A DNA stretch of 64,000 nucleotides from Serpula lacrymans var. lacrymans S7.9 (Eukaryota; Basidiomycota; Agaricomycetes; Boletales; Serpulaceae). How positions within the stretch are numbered: the stretch's first letter is position 1; every line of letters begins with the position of its first letter. The notes below the pieces were generated by a model that saw nothing but the letters and a program-made list of their open reading frames with translations, was not told the DNA's origin and ran no database searches. The translations under genes were made by a program, and so were the position numbers. The stretch is taken from assembly GCF_000218685.1 (NCBI RefSeq), contig NW_006763296.1, positions 1,189,513 through 1,253,512 of the forward strand, given 5' to 3'. Shown one piece after another: positions 10,357 to 19,601 of this stretch.

Positions 10357-10707
10357 TGGGTAAAAGCCTTTATCCCCTATTACGCGAACTAACGGAGGGG
10401 TGAAAGACCTTAAATCGACAGTAGGCGTCCCAGGTAATCGATTGAGAAGTAATCCACCACTCTAAGGGAAATATGTACAGGGGTGGTTCACTATATATAC
10501 GGTTTCTGAAAGTCAGCCATGGAGGCGCTGACTGATGTTCTTTTGTATAGTCTAGGCTCTTTGTCAACGTGATGGTCACGTGATCTGATATAGCTAAGTA
10601 TTATGTTATCCGCGCTAATAGCAGCAGCTTAACATATTATATCTGTCATGTGATTATCTACTAAAGAAAATGAAAAAGGAACTAGCGCTCTGGTTCAGGT
10701 TGTGACA
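10357..10707 (-). repeat. Element C 5' LTR
   Basis: 351 bp; begins TGTCACAACC on the element strand, with TATATATA about two thirds along. The first 140 bp or so (10570-10707) are identical to the 3' LTR. The remainder (10357-10570) differs mostly by single-base insertions that lengthen short runs, an unusual pattern discussed in the findings. Confidence 0.88.
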
Positions 10708-11257
10708 ACAGGTGTCAATAACGAAGTGAATATTCAAAAAGACTTGCCTTTGCGCCACACAGGCACAGTGCCACGTGGAATAGCAACCCAGTCACGCTCA
10801 CCTTTGCTTTTCCATTCGGTACTTTCCGCGTTTCGGCATTTCAGCAAATTTTTGCGCCGCCACTGGCTACACATTGCATTGCGCCATCACTTTTATTGTT
10901 TCCTTCACTTCCCTTTCTTTGCCTAGCCCCACCATGGGCCCCTTCCTCTCCTTTTTATTCTCACCTGATGGTTATTTCTGGATCCCCATTCATGTACGCT
11001 AACAAATCCTGTGTAGGTAGTACAGGATAAGATTTTCAAAAAAAGGAAAAGAAAGGGATAGAACAATAAATGCTGTGAGTAATGTTACAGGTTTGTACAG
11101 CCATAAAGTAAAGTCCAATAGCAAAAAGAGAGCAGGAAAATCATGATGTCATGGGAAGATGCAGTAAAAAAGGGCAAGGCAAAACACTATCAGTATCAAC
11201 ACAGTTCCTTTATTGTCAGTCAGGCATTCTCAAAAAATATGTGTCCATAAAAATGAT

Positions 11258-11932
11258 TCAAAAATCAAAAATAATTGCACTGTAAATGAATGTTCTGCTG
11301 AAAAAAAAGAAACTGGAGCCGCCGGTCCACCACCTAGTCCAAATCCGACAGTTCCATGGCCTTACCAATGGACTGGTTGTGTTGGACCACCTGGTCAAAC
11401 GAGGGAGGGAGAGGAGTAGTTCCAATTTGGAACAAGTAAGTCCCAGGCAGCGTGTGGTAGGTGTAGCTGTAGCGAAGACGATGGACAAAGATAAGTGTAC
11501 CCAAGTGAATGGGACAGCAATGAACATGGACGCAAGGGGATGAACCTTCTCCAGCTCAAACACTACCCACCCACGCTCCAACCAGGCAAGACGAGCGACC
11601 AATGTTTTGATAGTATATGATGGTAGATCGACGTCATGAAGATGGACCTGTTGCCTTATTTGAACCGGCCGCCGGGGCTTTGCTGATATCAGCAGTGGCA
11701 CGTGGTAGTCAACGGATCGGCGACGGAAGCGGATAGGAAGTGGTGACATCAGAAATAGTGGGGGAGCAAAGAAGACGAGGAGGAGGAGGCTGGAGGTGAC
11801 GAGGAGGTGAAATAAAATGGGGATCCAGAAACGACCGCCAGGTGAGAATAAAAACAAGAGTAAGGGACCCATGGTGGGGCTAGGCAAAGGAAGGGAAGTG
11901 AAGGAAACGATAAAAGCGATGGCGCAATGCAA
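11258..11932 (-). other. Open frame inside repeat B, coding status doubtful
   Basis: A 224-codon frame with two or three hydrophobic segments (for example FWIPILFHLLVTSSLLLLVF) and an S/P/R-rich rest. The same frame recurs in B copies at 19.7-20.5 kb (broken by a frameshift near 20260) and 52.2-52.7 kb. No family is recognised. Partial conservation may simply reflect recent common ancestry of the copies. Confidence 0.2.
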
Positions 11933-12133
11933 TGTGTAGCCAGTGGCGGCGCAAAAATTTGCTGAAATGCCGAAACGCGGAAAGTACCGAATGGAAAAGC
12001 AAAGGTGAGCGTGACTGGGTTGCTATTCCACGTGGCACTGTGCCTGTGTGGCGCAAAGGCAAGTCTTTTTGAATATTCACTTCGTTACTGACACCTGTCC
12101 ATGCTACCAATCAACTTTGGTGCATGACAGTGG

Positions 12134-12246
12134 AAGATGTTGACACGAGCTATTCTGTCTTCGTCAATATTGGTGAACAGCTCCGCGCGCATCTTCCTCA
12201 TCGAACATCTGACTGTAGTGAACAATCATTGTTGCCATCGCAGTAG
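12134..12246 (+). pseudogene. Host gene, continuation to the right of the transposon nest
   Basis: Continues the exon interrupted at 3712: after restoring one GCGG, the frame reads GAEDVDTSYSVFVNIGEQL and on to LLPSQ, with a TAG at 12244-12246 or a splice site just before it. This continuity is the main evidence that the flanks were once adjacent. Function unknown. Confidence 0.45.
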
Positions 12247-12254
12247 TCATGGGC

Positions 12255-12355
12255 AGGCAGATGAGGACGAGGGGAGGGAGGGGAGAGGAGGTGGGGGGAG
12301 GAGGAGAAGAAGGAGAAGGACGAGAAGGACGAGGAGCAGGGAAAGAGGTGAGTCG
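12255..12355. repeat. GA-rich purine tract
   Basis: About 100 bp composed almost only of A and G on the plus strand (gaggaggag, gagaagaagg, gggaggggag). It is bordered on the right by a possible splice donor GTGAGT at 12350. No translated repeat of known type. Confidence 0.7.
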
Positions 12356-12646
12356 ATTATCACCGGTAAGTGGTTTCATCTTCATGCTTCATTTTTTTCA
12401 CCTTTTCCTCGCAGTGTTAGTACTAGGGCTTGTCCTGATACTGACATGTGTCTGCATCACAATTTGGTTATTTTTGTAGATGGGTGCTTGGTACTATTAC
12501 ATTGAGATACATACATAAAACCGCTATCCTTACCTACATATTTCTTTGGACTACGACTCTCACTTCTTTTCCAGTGCGAGAGGGAGGGAAAGTTGCTGGG
12601 AGGGAGAGTTTGTGAATCAGCAGGCAGGAAGCCTCTTGATGGCACA

Positions 12647-14300
12647 TTATTTTACTTTCACATTGACATCCGGTACTAATGCCTCTACTATTTCTTCAAG
12701 CATTCCCATTCCATCTTCTTCCAGGATTCGCATCATTGACAGGACGGCAATAATGGCGACTAGCAAAGCAAAGCAGGTAATTGGGCCAATTCTTCCAACT
12801 TCTGATTCATTCCTGGCAGTGTGTTTTACAGATTTACTCCCAGTTTCTGCAAGATCAGGTGATTCAATGTATAAGTCGCTGTTCTTGTGTGCCTCTGAAG
12901 TGACGTCCAACTTGTCTGCAGCGTTTTTATTCAAAGAGTGGGTTCCTTTGACATTGTCTCATTGCTGGCTTCTACCCATACATCTACTGCAGGCCTGATA
13001 TCGTCTTGCTGGGTCCAAACTGTCCAAATAACAATATAGGCTCTCCCCGCTATATTCCTGCATGTCTAATGATCCCAACAACGTGAGCGGTTCAAGCTTT
13101 TCAAGAAGTGGTATACTCACCACTGTTTGTAGCTCATCGTGCTCTATCAAAGGTTTCAAGACCTGCAGAGGCTCCAGTGGGCCTCGGACAAAAATGCATG
13201 CACCATGCCCAACCCCAGCCCCTGCAACAAACCAACCCTCTTCATTGACAAACTCGATGTTCAGCGGGATATTGTACTCTGCCTGTGGTACATATTCTGT
13301 TGAAGTTACTAGCCGCCTTTTATATATTGAATAAAAATCTACCCCGTCTTGAAGATTCAAAATGGCCAGAAACTTGCCGTTTTTAGACAATGATGATGAA
13401 CCACTGCATATGCAAAGTAAGCTCACAGGCATGGGTCTTATGGTGCCACTTACATTCAAGGTGTTTTCGGTGTTATCTTCCAGAGTTTATTCAACTTTCC
13501 GCTGATGGAGTACGCACTGTGAATTGGACCGTAGCTATTATGAAGGGTAATTGTAGTATTGTACACCAGACTCACATGATTCCATGATGTAGGAACGATA
13601 CCACGATAAGGCAATTCTGTAAATAGTGAACATTTTGTACAACTACTAGTTTTCCATTGTGCCTAGCTTTTGGCACTGGCAGGAAACAAATCTTTCCCCA
13701 GGCACCTAAGGAGTCGTATTGAGCAAGTTTGTCAATCCTGGGTAAGGACTATTCTTTCTTGCCTATATTATCCTGGCATACTAATATGACTTGATTATTG
13801 TACCCAATAGCAAGCTGGGTGCTGTCTTGAATAGTTTCTATGGCATGAACGCAGCCGACAACGTTGTGGACCCATTGTTTGTCGTTTTCTGTTTTCTGTA
13901 GGATGGTCTGTTTGCACATACAGTAACAAATTTACAGGTCTATCTTACCTTTTCTAGGAGCAGTTGGTTGATATCACCGTTGCTAGACCAAGTAATGATC
14001 GCCCTCACCAACGGGTCCCAGGCTATCACTCGAATTCTATGCTCCCCCTGGTAATGGCACACGAGTTTCCAATTATCTGTTTCATACACCTGCGCCAAGG
14101 TATGAGTCCATGGATTTAGCATGGATTTCGCTTCCTTTGTCGACTTACTAAAAAATCCCCATCATCAGCAGCACTTGCCAGGAAAACGGCAGCAGGAGAG
14201 AAAGCTAAGGTGTTCACTGCTGCCTTATGTTTTGACATTGTCTTTAGGTGTTTGAATCAAATTTCCTTGGGTTTCATGATGAAGGAATGGTTGTTCACTG
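12647..14300 (-). CDS. WD40-repeat-like protein with C-terminal membrane segment (multi-exon, partly unresolved)
   Basis: A minus-strand gene. Upstream exon near 14250-14155 reads HKAAVNTLAFSPAAVFLASA then DDGDFL. After an intron (about 14095-14153) comes VYETDNWKLVCHYQGEH and VIAWDPLVRAIITWSSNGDI, a typical WD40 blade pair. A GTAAG donor follows. The exon at 13459-12959 continues with NGKFLAILNLQDGVDFYS. The last segment has a hydrophobic helix ITCFALLVAIIAVLSMM followed by an acidic tail and TAA at 12647. The step from the 12959 frame to the last one needs a frame change near 12935 that no clean intron explains, so there may be a frameshift or a missed splice. Partner and location are unknown. 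The helix suggests a membrane-anchored propeller. Confidence 0.55.
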
Positions 14301-15598
14301 GCTTAGGATATTTGCAAGTCAGGTCTGCGCACGAGGGCTTGATGGTAAGACTCGTGTTTTCTCAATGCAAATGTCTGGCTAATTATATGGACATGATCTC
14401 CCATCAGATCTGCAGATGCCGTCCAAATCTTGTCTGAATATATATACCTATCAGGATCAAATAAGCTGAGTTTGTGGGTGTGCGGGGGGGCTTTTGTGGG
14501 TAATCACAAGGCAATCAAAACACGTATCCAACTTCAAAGTCCACATCAGCCATATGCATAGGTGAAAAAACTCAACTAGAACTTCAAAAAGAGCAGCATT
14601 ACCTGGTCAACCCATTGGTAAGCACATGCATTGGCCTCGTTTTGATGTGACCTTAGCGGCGCAAGTGAATAGAATAAAATCCAGGCACGAGCTTAAGGCT
14701 TTTCAAACAATTGATCATGGCTGAATTTAGTGTACTGACCATGATTGCATAGAGGTATTTAGGACCATTTTGCTCTTCAACATATTTCATTCCATAGTAC
14801 AAGCTGTCCAAACTTAGTGCCATCCGCAAAATGCTACAGGTGTTTAACATACCTGTATACTCAGCTATGTACATTATAAGCCTTTAAATGTCTTTCATAT
14901 CTTTTGCACGAGTTCAGCTGATTAATATTCTAGATCTCTTTGTAAAGTCACTCGCCATGCCTTTACCGCACGGGCACTCATGGTTACTCCGGATCCTTAC
15001 TATAGATCATATATATACCCTCATGGCTGGCAATCAACATCAAACATCTGCATAATTTTCACCATGGCAATCCTTCGCAACAAGCCTACAGGACCAGCGG
15101 TAAATTTTCACTACATAATAAAGTGTCCCTCTAAATAAACTACCTTTCCCAGCACGAGAGTTCTACCATCGGCCACACCTTTTCTTGCGCGTAGGAGATG
15201 TAATGTGTCAATTGTGTGCCATGTCATAGTCCTGTAAGTCTTCAGAAAGCTAAAAACAAATTATGTCTAACCACTGTGCAGGTTCATGAGTGATTGTCTG
15301 GCGGCCTTTGCACTGAATACATTGCCATCTACTTCCCTCAAAGGATAAACATCAAGTATCAAATATTCTTCTGAATTTCCATTTTCATCAATCTTTAATA
15401 TCAGAAGGTGCTAGTAGGTTGCTGTACATATTTCAGTGACGCAATCCTGATGTTGTAGGTTTCAACAATTCAGTACGAACACATGTCTTTGATTTTCTTT
15501 CTAGCTACCTATTTGTATATACAATATCTCAAGTTTTAAACAAGATCAGCTGGGACTGAAACTGCACGTTGACTACCTCCTCCCTATTGTGGTTCAGC
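14301..15598. other. Stretch without assignable gene
   Basis: Short frames on both strands with several GT..AG candidates. It may include 5' exons of the WD40 gene and 3' sequence of the next minus-strand ORF (TAG at 15584-15586 before the LTR insertion). Nothing else recognisable. Confidence 0.35.
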
Positions 15599-16014
15599 TG
15601 TTACGATAACACAATTTTTGGACCTTCCCTTTACTTTTATTCTCTGCTTTAACTTTTTACTTTAGCTTTCACACAGGGTGCCACGCAGCACTTCCCCTTT
15701 TGTCCAAACTCCTCTTTCTCGCGCCACGTTGCCTTTCCTCTCATTATAGACACAACTCTCTCACACAGTGGAGCTGGTCATGCGGGCTAGGCCCCATGAC
15801 ATCATCAGCCACTGTCTCTATTAACTGTATAGTACACATGTACAAATAACCCTGTAGTAGTATATATACCCCAATAGATCCAGGAGACTCCTCAGTGAGT
15901 CCTCCTGTTGCATACCAACTAACTCTCTGCAATCTAAGGGGTAACCACTCCCTCTTCATTCTCTTTATAGTGTGTTCCTGTGTGCGCCGGAGTAACTAAC
16001 TCTTGGTTGTTACA
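15599..16014 (+). mobile_element. Solo LTR of gypsy family A
   Basis: 416 bp, TGTTACGATAACACAATTTT...CTCTTGGTTGTTACA, with perfect 5-bp duplication TCAGC at 15594-15598 and 16015-16019. Contains a TATATATA box and the 'agtgagtcct' start-of-transcript segment found in all A LTRs. It inserted into the last codons of the minus-strand ORF at 15996-16508. Confidence 0.95.
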
Positions 16015-16508
16015 TCAGCAGTCATAACCTCTAATTTTGGCAAAAGCGCACTTTTGTGTCTGGAACCTTGCAACTGGTAGCTGGCCTGAGTACTCCTCAA
16101 AATCCAACTGGGTGCGCCATTGCTTGGCCGTATTTCCAGCACACGGCAAGAGTTCAAGGGGTGCACAGTGGTGCCATCATTCCGCTCAAAGCGATCAGTG
16201 ATTGAAGTCCATCCATAGTCATAATGCAACCAGGCTTGCTTCAAATTATCCAATGTATTATAATGAATATAAAGGTCTGAGGCCCCTGCTCGAAGACGGT
16301 TAGAGGGCGCGCCAATCGGTGCTGGAGATGCCAAGGCAAACCAACAGGTTAAGCCAGAGTCAGATTTGGAACCATAAGGACGAATGTTGCGAGTTGGGAG
16401 ATCAGGAGTACCCAGCTGCTTGGATTCTGGTGGTATAGATAAGGGAGATAATTGTATCTGTTGGTAGATGGCGGGTGAAATATCTACAAGATAGACAGTA
16501 CTTAGCAA
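15996..16508 (-). CDS. Unrecognised ORF with LTR-altered C-terminus
   Basis: 170 codons, rich in Ser, Pro and Trp (WFALASPAPIGAP, WLHYDYGWTSITDRFER). Possibly a beta-propeller or lectin-like segment, but I do not recognise a family. The 5' end is uncertain: an upstream minus-strand stretch at 16500-16590 (GWYIGSLPSAL or, in another frame, SDESDSEGSGS) may be an earlier exon. Without the solo LTR the frame would end ...VMTAEPQ at a TAG at 15584-15586. With it, the last residues come from the LTR (...TADVTTKS, stop at 15996-15998). Confidence 0.45.
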   Translation of the reverse strand: MLSTVYLVDISPAIYQQIQLSPLSIPPESKQLGTPDLPTRNIRPYGSKSDSGLTCWFALASPAPIGAPSNRLRAGASDLYIHYNTLDNLKQAWLHYDYGWTSITDRFERNDGTTVHPLNSCRVLEIRPSNGAPSWILRSTQASYQLQGSRHKSALLPKLEVMTADVTTKS

Positions 16509-18085
16509 TATTCATGCTCCCACTTCCTTCAGAGTCAGATTCGTCAGAGCCGATGGGAGAGAGCCAATATACCATCCTGTGAGGCTACATAAAACTATTA
16601 GTATATCACCATTAATGCGCTGTCAGAGACTCAACCTACTCACATTGTTATCAGCTGAGATATATTCTCCCTGGGAGCTAGAAATGAGACAGCAAGTGTG
16701 GAAAGTAAGCTGTGGCACCATGGCCTTGAATGTGAGAAGACATAGTATACTAGTAGCTCTAGATCTTGGTTCTTTCTCACCACTTTTTTCTTCTAGTTAT
16801 GCGCCTACCTCCATTGGTATTTTTTCTGATTGTCTGATTGACTAGTGCTGCACATTGTGACTTCAATTCTAGATATATTGCATCAATATGTCTGTTTTTG
16901 TTGTCCCGATATCATGCATGAGGCAACCCTCATAATCATGTCCATGCACACACGTACGTGGATATTGGTCCCTTTTTCTCTTTTTTGTAAGGCTGGTTTC
17001 CCTTTGTCCTTGCCAAGTTGAACTGATCACTTCTTCTTTCTGTTCAGCTCTTAGGTTTTCTATGAGATTGTATACTGGCACCTGGCCACAGTCCATCTAC
17101 ATGCCAACTACTCGACTTCAAGCACAACAGCAACATGGAGGTGAGCAACATACAGGCCTCAGTACTACAATGCTTAAGCTTACTTTTCACACATCTTGCT
17201 TCTTTTCCCAGCAGAAACTGGGTCAAGTCGGGGGAGCAAACCTCAGGAGCCAGCAAATTGCTCTTTTTCTAAAACTACGAGGTCTAAAACAAAGAGGAAC
17301 AATTGTGAGTGTTTCATTAACCAGCATGGCGCCCTTTTGACCTTTGACATGGTGTGAGGCAACGTTAGACTATAACAAAATCAATACCCGTTTCCGACTG
17401 CACTTTTCAGGGAGTAAGAGGTTCAATGAGCTTGAGGTCAACAGATGCTAGTAAATATAGCAAGTAGAGGACTGTGGAGTAAACTCAAGGATTTTGGTTG
17501 GGGAGTAAAACGGGTAAATCAAGTAATAGAAAGCTAAAGAACTATATATGAGATGTGCAGGGCTTATATAGCTAACCGTCTGTTCCTCAGACCGAAAGGG
17601 GAATAAATGAAAAGTAGTCTGAGGAATAAATCGACCAATAAGAAAAAGGAATAACTATTGTACGACTTTGAATAATTAATCAGCAGGTGAGAGAGTTGTA
17701 CTAATAATAGGTGTTGTCACACATGTTCAGGAACTGTATCCTCATGATGAGGTATGATCATGACTAAAGTGTCTATTAGTATATCCAGGCACTGATGGGG
17801 CTTGGAGCTGGTTGGCAAGATGCCTACTACCAGTCTCTACCCATTGTGCTGGCTAGCTGGGAGTGATACCCAGTCTCTGATCTGTGATATAAAGTGGTAG
17901 TGATGGTTGAGAAAGCCTGTGAGGGCTATGAGAAGTAAAATAGCAAATGATACCTCCAGCCCTAGAGCCAGAGGTGTAATGGGAAAAGTGTTTGAGAACC
18001 AAGACATAGAAAAAATAAGAAAATAATAAAATGGTCCTTACACATGGCCCCAGGATCAGAAGCTTCTCGTTCTTTAAAATCTACT
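16509..18085. other. Stretch without assignable gene
   Basis: Contains scattered splice-like signals and short frames on both strands. No domain recognised and no repeat shared with the rest of the window. It may hold 5' exons of the flanking genes. Confidence 0.35.
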
Positions 18086-18119
18086 GATGTCGCACATAAA
18101 AGCAGTAAGTAGAATTATA

Positions 18120-19601
18120 GTTGCATATCCTCCAATTGCACTTATACCGATATCAATACAGCACCTCCAATACCGGAAGAAGAACCAAAAGACGAAGGGG
18201 CATTCACCAGTTCCGGTGAGTAATTTATCTTCATCTCATATCCTGCTGATCTTAGTCTATGTCTTGTCAGCAACTCCAGCAAACAAATCAGAACAAGGGG
18301 AACTCTTATCTAGTTGTACGCAATTCCAGGTCACAGACGGTGGGCTGCAGGTATGCTCACTTTGCTCACACGTCTACTAATCTCACATTATATTCAAAGT
18401 TACCAGCCTGATCATCTTTTGAGGTTAGCTTTTGAGGCTGGTAAGCTGATATTTGCCTATGCCTCATGTTGCTCTTAATGTATTCAAGGTTCTGTCGCTG
18501 AATCTGTGCCTACCAATAATTCTTCACATCCGAGCCCTCCATAAAGCATTGCGCCTTCAGAAGTGGCAGGATCACATTGATTGTCTGGTGCTAGTTTTTT
18601 CAATTTACGCAGCTGCTGTGATCACCCGGCATCAGCAATGAACAAATTTGCACCACCACCATGCGACCTCTCATCTGTTATTTCTGGGTATTAGCCTGAC
18701 CCTGTTTTGAGAGCAGTGTTTGGTACATGGTCTGTTTATGTGGTAACAGCAATATCTAATCAGAGTCTATTTGTCTTTAGGTAATGAAGTACCAGATTCA
18801 TTGCGCCCTTCCAATGTAGCCTTAACCTCGATGCCACGTCCCTCCATTGCCCCATCCCCTCAAGAATCATTGCCACACACCACGCCAGCTCCATCAGAAA
18901 GCCCTATTTCTGCTCCAAAAGCTGTGAATGGTGTGTCGCATTGATGATGAGTCTTCTTACGGTGTGCTTATTGTTATCACCAGTGTTACCTGCCAAGGAC
19001 AATACACATTCACTAAGTGCACCCTCTACGCCTCGACCTTCCATCCTTCCAAGGCCGGTTCCCAGACGCACTACGACAGCACAATCTCTAGAGGCACTCC
19101 CACGAGCCATCACCGTAATTCCTCCGTTGGTGGACCCCAAACAAACACCTATTCAATGAAGTCGCCACCGCTCCCCTCCCACAAAACATCTACCGCCCCC
19201 CTTCCGAAGCCCTATGTCCCCAACTTTGGCCCCACCACCTATACAGTACAACCATAACAACAGTACAGTCTTTCAAGATGAGTGTGGTCTCTCACTCCAA
19301 CTTGGGCCTAGATTCCTCAGTACGCCACAGTCAGCCAGCACTCCCCTCCTATGGACCAGGTACTATCTGGCAGCGAGCAGCCTGTCCGCTTGGAATCTTC
19401 CCCAGTGGATGCCTGCAGTAAGAAAACCAAGGACCATCGCAAAGAAAATTCTTTGATTGAAGACATGTATCTAAGTGTTGATATGGAAATGGAGTTAAGC
19501 GGCGAGAACACAATTTCAAAGGAAGACTGTGGTCATGCAGAACTGGCGCAAAATATCAGTGATCACCCTCTCCGTGTGTCGTTGGAGGGTGTTGATGCCG
19601 A
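18120..19601 (+). pseudogene. Ser/Pro-rich multi-exon gene, 5' part, interrupted by repeat B
   Basis: Exons can be traced with consensus splice sites: APPIPEEEPKDEGAFTSS ends at GTGAGT 18214; next exon ATPANKSEQGELLSS...GGLQ ends at GTATGC 18350; then PDHLLRLAFEAG. A later exon begins after the AG at 18780 (NEVPDSLRPSNVALTS...). The final exon contains RKENSLIEDMYLSVDMEMEL and ends at VDAD, where repeat B enters at 19602. The product looks disordered and low-complexity, and no family is recognised. The frame continues beyond B at 21816-21966. Confidence 0.5.

Larger units (their letters stand above)
3887..10707 (-). mobile_element. Full-length Ty3/gypsy chromovirus, element C
   Basis: A 6.8-kb element on the minus strand with both LTRs, intact gag and intact pol, flanked by a perfect 5-bp duplication ACAGG (3882-3886 and 10708-10712). 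The unoccupied site 'gcatggacaggtgtcaataacg' can be read in the B copy at 19602 onward, which fixes the ends to the base. Coding order gag, protease, reverse transcriptase, RNase H, integrase and chromodomain is that of chromoviruses. With no internal stop, this is the youngest and most likely competent element in the window. A decayed relative, C', lies at 56.6-61.1 kb. Confidence 0.95.
3851..10985 (+). mobile_element. Repeat B, inner copy (plus), 3'-truncated, carrying gypsy C
   Basis: Starts TGTCATGCACCAAAG at 3851, runs to 3886, is split by gypsy C, and resumes at 10708 until about 10985, corresponding to the first 370 bp or so of the complete copy at 19602. It lies head-on within the outer minus B. 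Its left flank ACAT corresponds to ACGT in the same place of the complete copy, so it too entered an NCGN site. The 3' part and some of the outer B were lost in one deletion. Confidence 0.75.
3713..12129 (-). mobile_element. Repeat B, outer copy (minus), target of further insertions
   Basis: The left end TGTCGATGATGAG at 3713 and the right end ...GGTGCATGACA at 12129 equal the two ends of the other B copies. Flanks are GCGG (3709-3712) and GTGG (12130-12133), a 4-bp duplication with one CpG-type change. B sequence is present at 3713-3846 and about 10993-12129. The middle of this copy is replaced by an inner plus-strand B carrying gypsy element C, with a deletion at the right-hand junction near 10986-10993. 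No known transposase or reverse transcriptase is visible in B. Confidence 0.8.

Noticed and set aside
12249..12479. Gly/Arg/Glu-rich plus-strand ORF over the GA tract
   Set aside because: The apparent protein is only the translation of a purine run; no support as a gene.
16100..16508. Fucose-type lectin assignment for the ORF at 15996-16508
   Set aside because: Trp-rich segments are suggestive, but no repeated blade or binding motif could be established.
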